This document shows positions 47,401-58,867 of a stretch of 64,000 nucleotides of DNA, piece after piece (the first letter of the stretch is position 1; each line of letters opens with the position of its first letter). Under the pieces are notes generated by a model, which ran no database searches, was not told the origin of the DNA, and saw nothing but the letters and a program-made list of their open reading frames with translations. Source of the stretch: Cryptomeria japonica. Lineage: Eukaryota > Streptophyta > Pinopsida > Cupressales > Cupressaceae. Both the position numbers and the translations under genes were made by a program. The DNA is taken from assembly GCF_030272615.1 (NCBI RefSeq), contig NC_081411.1, forward strand, positions 37,856,640 to 37,920,639. The letters are read 5' to 3'.

Positions 47401-50327
47401 CCCCTTCTTCTGCTGAGAGGTAGTGTGTTCAATGAACCTGGACATGTTGACTTGAATTCCCCAATTTGTGTCGAAAAATTTGCCTAAGAATGGAAATTTG
47501 TCTGGAATACTCTTCTTGCCGCCAATTTCTGTTGCACGTGGGAGCTTGTCTTTGACTCTTAAAAAATGAAATCCTTCAAGAAATCTGGAATTTCTTTCCA
47601 TACTTTCGCCGAGTTTGAAGACTTTTCTTTCTTGATGCCTGAAGACTCTTTCAGGTGCCTTGTATTTGGAGAAGAATTTGATTCATCTCCTCTTTATTTT
47701 CTTCTTTGTTCTTCTTCTTTCTTCATGTTTCCTATCCAAGATTTAGTCAAAATTTGATTCTTTTGGTTGTGAGAAATTCCACATTTAGCCATTTTTCATA
47801 TATCAAACCTTTATCCACATGTTCGTTTGATTGACCCTTGATTTCATGTGCTTGTCAAATTTATTTTCCTGCTCGATTGTTGGTCTGATTTCATGTGAAT
47901 TTGTCAAAATTTGTCTTTCCTCATGGTATACCGGCTTGATGGTCTTCTTGTCTAATGGATCAAATTTGAGGTCCATGATCCGACATCTTCACATATTTCA
48001 TTTATGCCTTGGACAAATTCATGTTTGAGTTTGATCAACTTGCTTGGACAAAAGTCTTGTCTTATGTCTTGACTATGAATGTGCCAATTTATATTTTCTC
48101 CCTCTTAGGCTGTCTTAAACTAGGAACTTGAATGTGTCTGACATATTAAGGTTTGTGTCTTGGAACAAATTTGTGTCAGTCTTTATGTCTTGGCATGCTT
48201 CATGTCAATTGGCTTGTCCTTCGACTTGGAATATTCTTGGACAAACATCCTTCATTTTTATGGATCGAAAAAGTTTGGACAGTCACATGTCCTCTTGTCT
48301 TTGGTACATTACGGAAATATAATCAAACAATTTGTCTTTCTCTTTGTCATGTCATCTTGGTAGGCTTCGGAAGTATGATCGGACAAGTTGTCTTCCAATC
48401 TGTCAAGCCATCTTGTTCTTGGAAAGAAAAATTTCATGCTTTGGATTGTTTGGCATGCTCGAAGGCTTTCCTCTTGGCAAGGCGAAGTTCACATCCTTGG
48501 ACAGTTTTTTTATTTGCTCAAATTTTGTGCTTAGTTTTTCCTTTGGACAAAATCTTTGGACATGTCTTATTCCTTAGCAAATTTTGGATGACTTTCTTCC
48601 TTGGATATGAAAGGGCAGACTTTCCACATCTTTGAACAGATTTTGGTTGATGCTTCACTACAAACTTGGAAGGTTATAACACGTATATTGGATATAAACA
48701 ATCTTCCTCTTCCAAGGAGGGTTTGGAAATGATTAAAACTTCCTTGTTGACCTTGATAGCAGCAGTTTGACAATGTGAATTTAGATTACTTTTTTTTATA
48801 GGGCAGAATTTATTCTTCCTCAGGCAAGTCCACTTTCAATTTGCTATCTTGGACGATCTTGGATGAATTTTATTTTTTGGCAGATTTGAAAGATTTCTGA
48901 GAAATCTATGTGTAGATTTGAATTCTTTTCCCAAGGTAGATTGAAGGATGATCAATGGTGAACTCGGAATTTTATCAGCAAACCTTGGTGATGGTGAACT
49001 TGAACCTTTTGAATGTCCCTTTCAAACCCTTGGACCTACTTTATTCTTCCTTTTGGAGATGTTCAAGGTAGAATTTCCTCCTTCAAGCTGTTATCAATGC
49101 TGAATTTAACGAGAATATCAAACTTATTTTATCCAAACCCTTGATTTTGCTTAATTTCTCATCCAAATTCTTTTGAAAATTTGATAATCTGGTTGGATTT
49201 TGGAGCTCCTTCCTCTAAAGAATTTGAATTTTTTTCCTTCAAACCCTTGAATTTATTTTACTTCTGCAAAGGTAATCTGATAATATGATCAGATTTTGGC
49301 ATGAATCTAATAATATTTATCCCTGAGAGTTGTTCACTTTGAATTCCAAACCTGTAGACATGGCAGATTTTGAAGTTGGATAATCTAATCATGCATTGAA
49401 GCTACTAGCTTCTCTCAACTTTAGCGAATTTTGACAGAGTTTTGATGTTCCTTCTTTGCTATACAAACTTCTTCTTGGCAAACAAAGTATTAATGAATGG
49501 GCAGCATGTCTTTATAGCTCCTTAGCAATTTCTAGAAGCTTTGTGTTTTATTCTATCTTTAGAAAATTGAAACCCTTTGCCTTCTTCTTGAAGGAAGATT
49601 GGAAGATTCTCAAAAATTAGAAAGTTTAATTGCTTTTTCCTCCCTCTAAGAAGTTGGAATTTATCCTTAGAAGCTTCCATCATATTTTAGAAAGTTTTAT
49701 TTGTTTTAAATCTCCTTCTAGAAATTCAAATTTGAGGAAGGCATGCACAATTTTATTTTATTTTTTATTTTTTATTTATTTGCCATGTCATATTACTTGC
49801 CATTTTTAATTCTCTTGGAATGCCATATCATCTTTTATTGCCAAGGAGGAAATTTATATATTTTTTTATTCTATGCCATCTTCAAGTGGGCCCTACATTC
49901 TTTCTGAAGCTTTGGTGAATTTTGCACATCTTCTTTATGCCATGTTTTTAAAGTGGACTAGGAAAGAATTTCTTGCTTGTGCATGAGGTGCACTTTAAAA
50001 ATTGTCAGACATTTTTGGTGCATGAATAAGATTAGCCTTAGGCAGGAGTTAAGAAACCCTTGCCATGAGTTAGTTAACCCTTGATAGGAGTTTAATATTT
50101 GTCAGACAATTTTTCTTAGACAATTTTTAAATTGATCTTGCTCAAATTTCTTCCACATTTTAATTGATCGTCTGCCATTCTACCCTTGAGCCTTGTTGAA
50201 CTTGTCTACCATTTTTATTTCTTCAGCCTCGACTAAATTTTTGATGTGCCATTCCACTAGCCTTCTTTTGGCTTGGTAAAAAGTGTTCATGCCATGTTCA
50301 TACCTTGCTGGTTCATCTGGACAAAAA
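47401..50327 (-). other. Noncoding LTR-type DNA rich in TTGGACAAA/CTTGTC words
   Basis: Dense scattered repeats of CTTGTC, TTGGACAAA and TTGAAACCCTT-like words (47830-48780 and 49000-49300). Open frames at 48153-48635 arise from this biased composition and have no motif. Best read as U3 of the minus-oriented LTR. Confidence 0.35.
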
Positions 50328-50650
50328 CCCTAATCTGGATTTCAATTTTGCTTTTTGCACTTGGAGACATCAGTTTTGAAATCTAAGAACATGGGTAGGA
50401 ATAATTCGGCATGGGGATCAAAACCCTTATCTCAGAAAAAAACAAAATTTTCAAACCCTTTCTTTTTACACTTAGAAGCAAAAATTTTTGAATCTGAAGA
50501 CATGGTTAGGATTAGAATAACCTAAAGAACAAAACCCTAATCTTAGAAAAAAGTAAAATTTTTGAAGCCTTGCTTTTTATATCTAGAGGCGAGATTTTCA
50601 AATTTTGACAAATTGGGTAGTAATAAAATAGCTCAAAGAACAGAACCTTG
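50328..50650 (-). repeat. Three to four degenerate units of about 100-117 bp
   Basis: Each unit begins with CCCTAATCT or a close variant (about 50328, 50430, 50530, 50647) followed by a purine-rich run, a TTGCTTTTT/TTTCTTTTT-ACACTT(A/G)GA segment and CATGG(T/G)TAGGA. Confidence 0.55.
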
Positions 50651-50972
50651 ATGTCAGTTTTAAAAAGGCAAAAAAAGTAGGAAAAAGCAAAAATTTCCAA
50701 AAATAGCAGGTTGTTAGAAATGGCTCAAAGTAATTGCGATTTTCATCCTTCGGACCTTCTGAACACTTTGGCAATGTTCAAATTCAATTCTGAGCATAAA
50801 TTCTTAATCTAGCCCGGATGATCTCAAAACAAACTCTAAACTCTCATTGTAAAAATACTAGTGATTAGCAGATGCGATGCCAAAACAGAAACCTAAAAAG
50901 CTAAAAAAAAAAGGGGGGGGAAAAAGGGGGTCCCCATTTGCAATGGGGCGATGTGTGAAATAGGTCACAACA

Positions 50973-52925
50973 TCTAGCACCAACCCGAATAAATTTTCTT
51001 GAACATTTCAAAGATAAGACCAATCTATACCTAGAAACTTTGCAAATTTCTTTCTAGTCCATCAAATGACTAGAAAACATACTCAAAAAGGAAGCGACAT
51101 CTCAAATTGGATCATGACACTTCATCTCAGATTACAAGTGTGTGCAAAATGTGTTCATTTTTGTCTCGTAAGAATAATATGACTCTTTGGTTCCATCATG
51201 GCAAGATGTGCAATTGTGTAACTTATTTGTTTTGTCTTAATTCCAAAAGCATCCTTGGATAGAGCCTTGCTACTAGCGAGCATCCATAGCCCCAACAAGG
51301 TTATTTCTATAATCTCATGGGGATTTCTCTACTTCTGGCAATTTAATTTCTTTCTTATTAAGGGTGCACTTATAGAGATTCCCGCACACCCAAAGCCAAG
51401 TGTTTTGATTTTTCATTCCTTTCTTTTTCATTCTTTTTTATATTTTTTTTCTTTTCACATATTCCCACGCTTAGGCTCACAAGCAATGAAGCTCACATGG
51501 GCTTGAGTATTATAGTGGTACTGAAGTAAGACTTTTGATGATTTTCTCTTTTTTTTTCTTTGTTTGCCATGACTTCACTTGGGAGACCATATTGACTCGG
51601 AGAATTCATTAAGTAAAAAAAATATAATAATCACAAGATATTGGTGTCAAGACACAACAAATGATCATGTTCCAAGTCAAGCACAAGTTCCAACCAAATG
51701 ACGAAGTTGAAAAAAAACAACCTTGGATTCAAAGTACTTCATAAATAATTATCCAAGAAATGGACTGAACATAGTTTAGTACAGATGCTAGAGTTCTTAA
51801 GAAACAACACCCTTCACAAATGGAATCCCCTTTATTGAAAAAAAAACAAAAAAAACAAGCAAACTAAACTAACAAAGCAAAACAACTAAACTAACAAAGC
51901 AAACTAAACTAACAAAGCAAAAAAAAACAAAAAAAAAAAGAACAACACTCAACAGACTGTTACTGCGTCATTTATTTCCCATGATAAGAGTGTATCATCC
52001 TTTAAGTTTTTCAGTTAGAGTCCTAATTCTTCTAGTGGTACCTTGGTTCAAGTCCTTAATATGTCTGTAAATCCTTTTTCTAGTCATTAAAGTCAAGTTT
52101 AGATAATTGGTTGAACTCTGTGAACACGTTGAACCATTTTGAACTGGGTTCAATAGGCTCATTTAGGTTCCAAGGTGTTCGAGGAAGGTTTTTCATACTA
52201 ATGTTTTCTCTAAGTGTCTTGCAGCGGCTCTCTTAAAAAGTTCCTTTTTCAGTGATATATCACTTTATTTTTCATCGGGTGTTGAACTTATTGAACTAAG
52301 TTCAAGAGGCTCAAATATGTTCAACATGTTCAATATAGCACAAGTGGTTAGTAGCTTGGTACTGTTTGTTTTGGCAAAATTCTCTTTGAGCATGTTGTAC
52401 ATCTTGAACCACTTGAACACTCATGAAGTTTGTTCCGGATGTTCATAAGTGTTTGATTTTGGTGGGCCCTGTGGGTTTTAATGATTTGATAGTGCATTCA
52501 TTGCCAAATATGAAGAGGCCGAACCATGTCCTAAGTGATGTCATTCTTTGGTTTTTTTAAGTAAGTAATCATTTCGGGAACTGGTGGTTACTTCAAAAAC
52601 ACTGCCATGCATTCAATGCATGCGTGTGAGGTCTAATCCACAAACTTGACACACTCAAACTAAAATTTGAAATTATTGCATTCAATGTATTTGCATCATT
52701 GCCTTCATAAATAAGGTATGAAGGATTGTTAGTACTCCGCATTTGTTCCTTACTATTGTATCTTTGTGTGTTTTTCCTATATAGGAGTCTTTCTTTTTGC
52801 TAGTCGTTGTCCGGTTGTTCAACTGTGAAGGTGAGTCTTTCCTTGTTCTCTCCAGTGGTTTTTTTTGCATTTTCTCTTGTACAAAAGGTTTCTCTGTAAT
52901 CAATTTAGGTTTATTGTTTAAAATT
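50973..52925. other. Noncoding region before NA3 ORF, with promoter-like site
   Basis: No gene. Simple repeats: AACTAAACTAACAAAGC units at 51857-51945. GTTGAAC/GGTTCAA words recur at 52095-52420. TTCATAAATAAGG at about 52705-52717 is TATA-like and lies about 210 bp before the NA3 ORF, so the right part may be its LTR or leader. Confidence 0.35.
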
Positions 52926-55226
52926 ATGAAGTCCACACTGCATTTGTTTGGAAACATTTTTAGTCTGGCATCCACAGAACCCCTAGTTAGCGATACTGAT
53001 CTAAAAAGGGAAAACCTTGAGGTGTTGAAAGAAAGAGTTTTCAAGGGGATTGACAAGTCATTTATTGTGGAGATACTGAGTAGTGGTCTCGTAGAAGCCA
53101 CAACTTTTCCCGCAACCATTCCTTGTCCAGAGTTGATTTGAGAATTTATTGCTAGATACGACCCAATATCTGAAACCATTAGGAGAGACAATGGTGAAAC
53201 CCTTCTTGCCATTAATCGTGAAGTAATTTCCTTAGTCTTCAAGATACCTGATTACCAGTTCTCCAACTTTTCTCCTACTCAGTCAATCACTAAGTTCAAT
53301 GTACACAGAGCTGGGCACCGAAACAATGTAGCGAAATTCTGATTGAAGGTTCCTCAAAGAGGTGGTTCAAGGTTACCCAAGAATCCTAATAAGAACAACA
53401 TGTTGCTGCATATTCATGACATAATGCTTTTGTTGCACTGAGCCAGAGGATCTGCTGAGGCTTATAGCTTCGACGACTAGATTCATTGTTATGTGCAGCT
53501 TGTTTTAGAAGGAAAGCAGTATTTGGATTGGGCTGAATTGATCGCCGATTCAATGAGAGAACAACTGAGTTTGGCTAAGCAGTTCAAACAAAACTTCTTT
53601 ATGTCCTCATATCTCTTGTATTGTTTGGCTTGTGTTAAAGAGTTGGCTGGTATACTGAAACAGCTCACTAAGGAAAATGTTCCTGTATATGAGTTTTATC
53701 ATATGCTGCAAAAAGATAAAGCTTTATAGGATTTCAGAAGGGTGCACAATGTTTTCTTGGGTGATTTGTGTCATGAATTGAAGAATGCCAAAGCTAAAAG
53801 GATTTATGATGATGCACAGACTTTGATAAAGAGGTTCAGTAGTTTTTATATCTAGTTTCCACGCTTCTGTTACATATGGGTAGGAGGTTTTGAAGAGGAA
53901 CCCTTCAAGCTTCCTCACTTCTATTCAGATTGCTTCATTCTAGCGGAAGTATGCAGGCAACTAATCTCTGTAATAAAAAAGGCATAGCCTAGGGACAAAT
54001 GGGAAGGTCATTTTCCCATATAGTTGGGCATGTTGTCTTGCAGTTTAATGTCTGACGCTCTGAGTATAGGAGCAAACCTCAGAAATTTTAATTTTTCTCT
54101 GTATTCTGAAAGAAAAGGTTTTGATAACTAAGGATTTTCCCGAAGCCTTGGTCTAATGCCTTATCTTCCCATGCCACAGTTAGAAGAATTCTAGGAAGAT
54201 TGTATAGAACAACTTGAAATTTTTAAAAGGGAAAACATGAGATTGGTGTTAGAACAAGTTGTCTCTTTGCAGATAAAGTTAGATACTAAAAGGCTTGAAG
54301 AAGATTATCTTGAATTATTCGAACCAGGGTATTTGGCCCATGCAAAAACTGAAATGCCTCCAATTATCTGGGATGAGGAGCAGAATGATGATATACAATT
54401 AAGGACCAAAGGAGTTGTAGAAAGGACCACGGCATGGGTGGCCAATAAGAAAGCAATGAAGTCAGGCGCTAAGTCCCATTCTGCAAGAAGTAATAAGGAT
54501 CCTCTATCTTCACCAAAGTGTCTTTCTAACAATGCTCCTGTTCGTGCAGGTAAGGATAACAAGTCGCCCCAGCTTAGAAACAGGTCTAGTTCAACTTTGG
54601 ATTTTTGTACTCCTCGGTATACTCGGTCACGAAGTGCCACCCAAAGAAAGATGGATCAGGAAAAGGATACACAGGTAAAGGATGTTGTGCTTGATGTCCA
54701 GATATTTGAAATTGAAGATTTGGACGGTGAAGTTGCTAGTGCCCTGGATTCTCAAATGGTGACTGTGGCTATGATGCCACCTTCAAAGATGATCGAAGGA
54801 ACTACTCATTCCAGTGCAACTCTTAAGTGGTTGACCACCTTAGTGAACAAGAAAAGGAGTTTCCTTCTTGTGACTATTCCAAAATTCAGGAAATGGTTGT
54901 TAAATACACAGAAAAGAATCCAAAGCCGAAAAGGTTCAAGACTGTCGCTCGCTTGAACAATGATGAGGAAACTAGAAAATGGGTTGCTGAAATCACCTCG
55001 TATAAACCTAAGGATGAAAATAAGGAGGCTAGCCCTGATGATTTCAAGATCACAAAGGTGGAATTGGGAAACATGAGTAGAGATAGAGACAACCACTTTG
55101 TCCAAATGTCGGCAAAGAAAATGCTTACTAGGTCGGAAAAGGATGGTGAGAAAAGAGAGAACTAAAGCGACACATAAACATTCTGGCTCAGTTCATCGAT
55201 AGTATTGGTTGCCTTGGGGCACTTCC
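52926..55226 (+). pseudogene. NA3 ORF: degenerate retroelement gag/extra-ORF protein
   Basis: One plus frame from ATG 52926 to about 54830, then another frame to 55165 and probably on to 55226 (THKHSGSVHR, WLPWGTS). Visible parts: MKSTLHLFGNIFSLAST, DKSFIVEILSSGLVEATTF, LAINREVISLVFKIPDYQFS, then LVLEGKQYLDWAELIADSMR and FFMSSYLLYCLACVKELAG, a basic Ser-rich middle (54430-54660) and a lysine-rich end. NREVISLVFKIPDY resembles TKEIIHIITGYPI of the NA1 ORF, suggesting one broad family. Ten in-frame stops to 54195, nine of them TAG or TGA. No catalytic motif. Function unknown. Confidence 0.55.
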
Positions 55227-55329
55227 TGTTAGGGTTTCAAGCAGATCCGAAGCAAATATGAACTAACAATTATATGCAGATTTAAATACAAAAGATAAAG
55301 AAATAAAACAGGACATAGATAACACAAAG
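55227..55329 (-). repeat. Copia-type LTR, inner part split by GP2
   Basis: On the minus strand the text ends GCTTGAAACCCTAACA at 55227, a standard LTR end. Its continuation upstream (minus sense) is at 63857-64000 after GP2 is removed, where TTAACGTGGTTTACCC, a word very common in plant LTRs, is found. It cuts the NA3 ORF. Confidence 0.6.
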
Positions 55330-56974
55330 TGTGTAGGGGGAAAAAGTGACACTAAGCTAATATGCCCTAATCTCACTTTCAATCACACACTTGTGGAATA
55401 CGAAAGAGCCTAGAGGTATCACACAATTGGCTACTTCTTTTTGTGGAAGAGAGAGCCACGGGCTACCTATTAAGATTTTTATTCCTTTGTTGCAAATGAT
55501 AGATAGAATGATACAAGTTCAACTATTAACCCTAAAGTGTAAGTATGAACTAGTAACTTTGAGCACAAGATTGTAGAATTGAAGTTTAAAAAATGAAAAG
55601 CTGTAAAAACAAGGACAAAACAAGAATGCAGATGCATACCTAGAGTCAGAATATGAGTGAAAATGTTTGGGACGGGAGCGCGGGCACCACTATCCTAATT
55701 ATGCTCCTGAAACTACTCCTGAAACTGCTTTTTTTGGCAACCTGAAAGCTGTTGAAAAGTGTTGAAAACTTGCTGTCTAACAGAGGGACCAGGGTGCCCA
55801 GTGCCCCTATCCTGGCAGGACCAGGGAACCCCACACCCCTGTCCTGGTCTTTTACACTAAAATTTGGTGTGTTGCTCAGTCTTGGTCCGCTTCCGTCGGA
55901 TCTGTGACTTGTGGCGTCATTCGAATCCTGAAACCTGCACTTATATCTGAAAGGGGTTGTAGGCAGCTATATAGGGTTTTGCCTTAGTCAAACCCCCGCT
56001 TTGGTGATTTCCACCTCCACGAATAGCCAAGTTGTATTGTAAAAGTAGTGTGTGTGCAAACCTTGTGTGTGCGCAAGATCCTAAAATGCAAGTAAGCAAA
56101 CTACAACAACCTAGAAAGTAAACCCTAATTGCTTGTAAATGATAATGTAAATGCTCCAAAAAAAGTGATCTAAAGCATGAATACAAATGATATAATGAGG
56201 CTTATGCAAAGACATGAAAACAACATGAAATCATACCCATCCCCAAGGGAGGGGTACAAGCCAATCTTCAGTCGGTAATCCCCTATTGTTCTTCAATGTC
56301 TTCAAAGCCCTAAATGGATGAGTGAAATTGATGGATGCTTGATGGATGGATGTTGAATGTTGTTGAAGTCTTCAAAGATCTGCTCTTTCGCTGCATAGAA
56401 GGTAGCTAAAACCAAAATCGGATCCTTTCAAATGAAGAAAGAGACTCTTATATATGAAACCCTAGGTCGTAATTTCAACTTTTGGCCAACCTAGAGATTG
56501 AATCTCCCACCAATTTCTTGGTGTTAAGATTTATTTTATGATTGGATTACGCTCCTTAAATTTCGGGAAAAATGTTTGGGACCGTGTGCACTCCGGGCGC
56601 CATGGTCCTGACAACTTTTCACCAAATTTTCAGGGCCATCGGATATGATGATTTTAGAGAGAATCACGAAGTTATAAGTGATTTTGAGATGTTTTGACCC
56701 CCGAAATCAAGCCCCCAAGTTTGAAATAGGACCTAATTAGGGTTTTTGATTAAATGATGTATTGGAGGAATAAAATTAAAAGGGCACACTTTAATGAAAG
56801 GGCCCAACTTTATGATATGGGAGATGATAAAATAGAACCTTAGACCTAATTAATTTAATTAATTAAGTGCTAAAGGGGAAATGCAATGCAAAATGCAAAA
56901 TGCGCCAAGGCGGGTGCTAAACTAGGTGTGAAATTGTACCACCCTAGCAAGTGCGTACAATTTACGATGCTACA
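55330..56974 (-). repeat. GP2 3' LTR
   Basis: Plus text starts TGTGTAGGGGGAAAAAG and ends TACGATGCTACA; the other LTR has the same limits. It has two GC-rich modules (55788-55855 and 56575-56620). TATA on the minus strand, CATATATAAG, at 56456-56447. Confidence 0.93.
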
Positions 56975-56991
56975 TTTAGCCCCCACTTTAG
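56975..56991 (-). other. GP2 polypurine tract
   Basis: Minus strand CTAAAGTGGGGGCTAAA, directly before the LTR start TGTAGCATCG. It is identical to the GP1 tract at 37138-37154. Confidence 0.85.
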
Positions 56992-58867
56992 CGGTCATAT
57001 GAACACTACGTGCATATGCAAGCTAAAGTACAAAAAAGTAAACATTATTTGAAAAAGGATATATCCATAAGTCTGTCGAATGAAGCCCCTAGCGGTATCT
57101 CCAGTACACAGTTAGGAACCACACCCTACAAAACACACGTTAGATCACAAAATCACCTAATGCTTACTAAAGAAGGTGATGAAAATTCGAGGGTAGCTAT
57201 ATGCCCCCCCCTGTTTCGGCTTGCTAATTTTAGTGAGTTGAAACAGGGTATCATGTTTACCACTTCGAATTGTTAAAGAATATTGATGACAAATGCTCAC
57301 AAGAAGATTTGATATGAGATCAAAAACTAATGGAGAATCATTTGGTAAGAAAGAGGACTAAATCTCAATTCCAACACCACAAAGAGTGTGAGGATTTGAG
57401 AGTTCTCTAACACAAGATGAAGGATGTAAATGGAAAAAAAAATGCAAAGAGAAGAAAAGAAAGGAAAAAAGCATGAATACACACATTGGTGATCCATGAG
57501 AAGAATAGTGAGAGAGAAAAACATGGACTTCTTGCCCCTAGATCTTGTCTAGGTGATCCATGGGAAAAAAGGACATGGAAAACTAGCCCCTAGAGTCTGT
57601 CTAGGTGATCCATGTAAGGGAGGAGAGTGAGAAAGTCTAGCCTTATGCCGCTAGTTCCACTCAACCTCGTGCATGTGTGTGTAAGGGAGGTTAGAAGCAC
57701 CTCATAGGAGTCTATGCCCGAGTATGCTACAACTTGTATATGTATAGTACAAAAGTGTGACATCTTTCTCTAAGAGTCTGTGCTCTAGTTCCGAGAATAA
57801 TCACCTTGCATAAAAGAAAAATGGAGACATCTCGCTCTAAGAGTCTGTGCTCTAGTTCTGAGAATGACCCATTGCTCAAAAAGTGTAATGTTTATGTCAT
57901 AAGCAAAGTAGAACAAGGATACCTACCTTCATCACAAAAGAAGATATCCCAAAAATGCAACAATGTCATAGATCCAAGCAAGAGAGTTTTGCACTCTTTA
58001 AGCAAGGATAAGATAGTTGAAAAGGGATATCTTGTAGTATGTGTAAAGGAGATCCTTAGAGGAGAAGAGATCTTTGTACAAAAAGACACCTATCCCCGAG
58101 ATGAATTGTCTTAGACAAATATAACATCTTCTAGAATAAGACAAAGAAAAGAATAAGAATGCAATACTTCCTTCTTTTGCGAGGTGAAAGTGATTCTTAA
58201 TGAAGGATGATGCTCTTTTTAACCCAATTGGGAGAGTGAATTCATTATAGATGTATTTTACCAAGTGCAAAAGAGGTTGTAGTCAAGGACTTACACCTCT
58301 TGTAAGAGAGAATCCTTGAACAAACAACAACAAATGCATACAAGGAATAACATCAAGTAATAAAGTTCACACCATCCACAAAATAGAAAAAAGTGGATCC
58401 TTAGATAAAAATAAGGAAAGATCATTGCCTCCCAAGGATAAGGACAATGAGAAGGACTTACACAATCTTCTAGGGAGAGATTTAGACATAAGAAAAATAT
58501 ACTACATACTCACATGAGTTCATGCAAGCAAGACATTAGTGTATGTAAAATGCTCCTCACAAGAAGTGGGTAGGATAAGAAAGAGAATACACATCTTCTC
58601 CCATATCTAGGAAAAGAGGATTCTAAAGAAAAGATGATCAATATTTCCACACTATTACCCCAAAGGGAAATTTTAACCATAAAAAGAAGAGATGTATGAA
58701 ATCACTCTTGTCCCCATAGGAACAAGAGATAACATAGAAAATTAGGCTATTATGTTGCTTCAAAAATATGATTGCACTTGAAATTGTACCATCATGAATG
58801 ACAATGAGCCCCCAGTAAATGAGCTACCAATGTCACATAATGATGAGCAACATAATAGCCATTAATG
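56992..58867 (-). mobile_element. GP2 3' noncoding region
   Basis: No conserved domain. Local duplications: CTAAGAGTCTGTGCTCTAGT at about 57772 and 57836, and TGTCTAGGTGATCCATG at about 57547 and 57599. Open frames here (for example 57806-58114) run against the element and have no motif. Confidence 0.6.

Larger units (their letters stand above)
44780..50972. mobile_element. Block bounded by inverted LTR-type ends
   Basis: Plus strand from 44780 reads TGTTGTGACGTTTTCACACA, and the minus strand from 50972 reads TGTTGTGACCTATTTCACAC; both continue into CCCCATT(A/G)CAAATGG and GACCCCC. Similarity is clear only for about 60 bp. They may be two head-to-head LTRs of one family or ends of one long terminal-inverted unit. 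A minus-strand TATA (CCTATAAATT, 47250-47241) supports a minus-oriented LTR on the right side. No retroviral protein is visible inside. Confidence 0.45.

Noticed and set aside
48153-48635. 160-codon plus-strand open frame as a gene
   Set aside because: Cys/Phe/Leu-rich translation of biased LTR repeat text (CTTGTC, TTGGACAAA); no domain.
44780-50972. CRISPR-like or prokaryotic repeat system in the repeat-rich block
   Set aside because: Repeats are directly tandem without unique spacers, and all context is plant retroelement.
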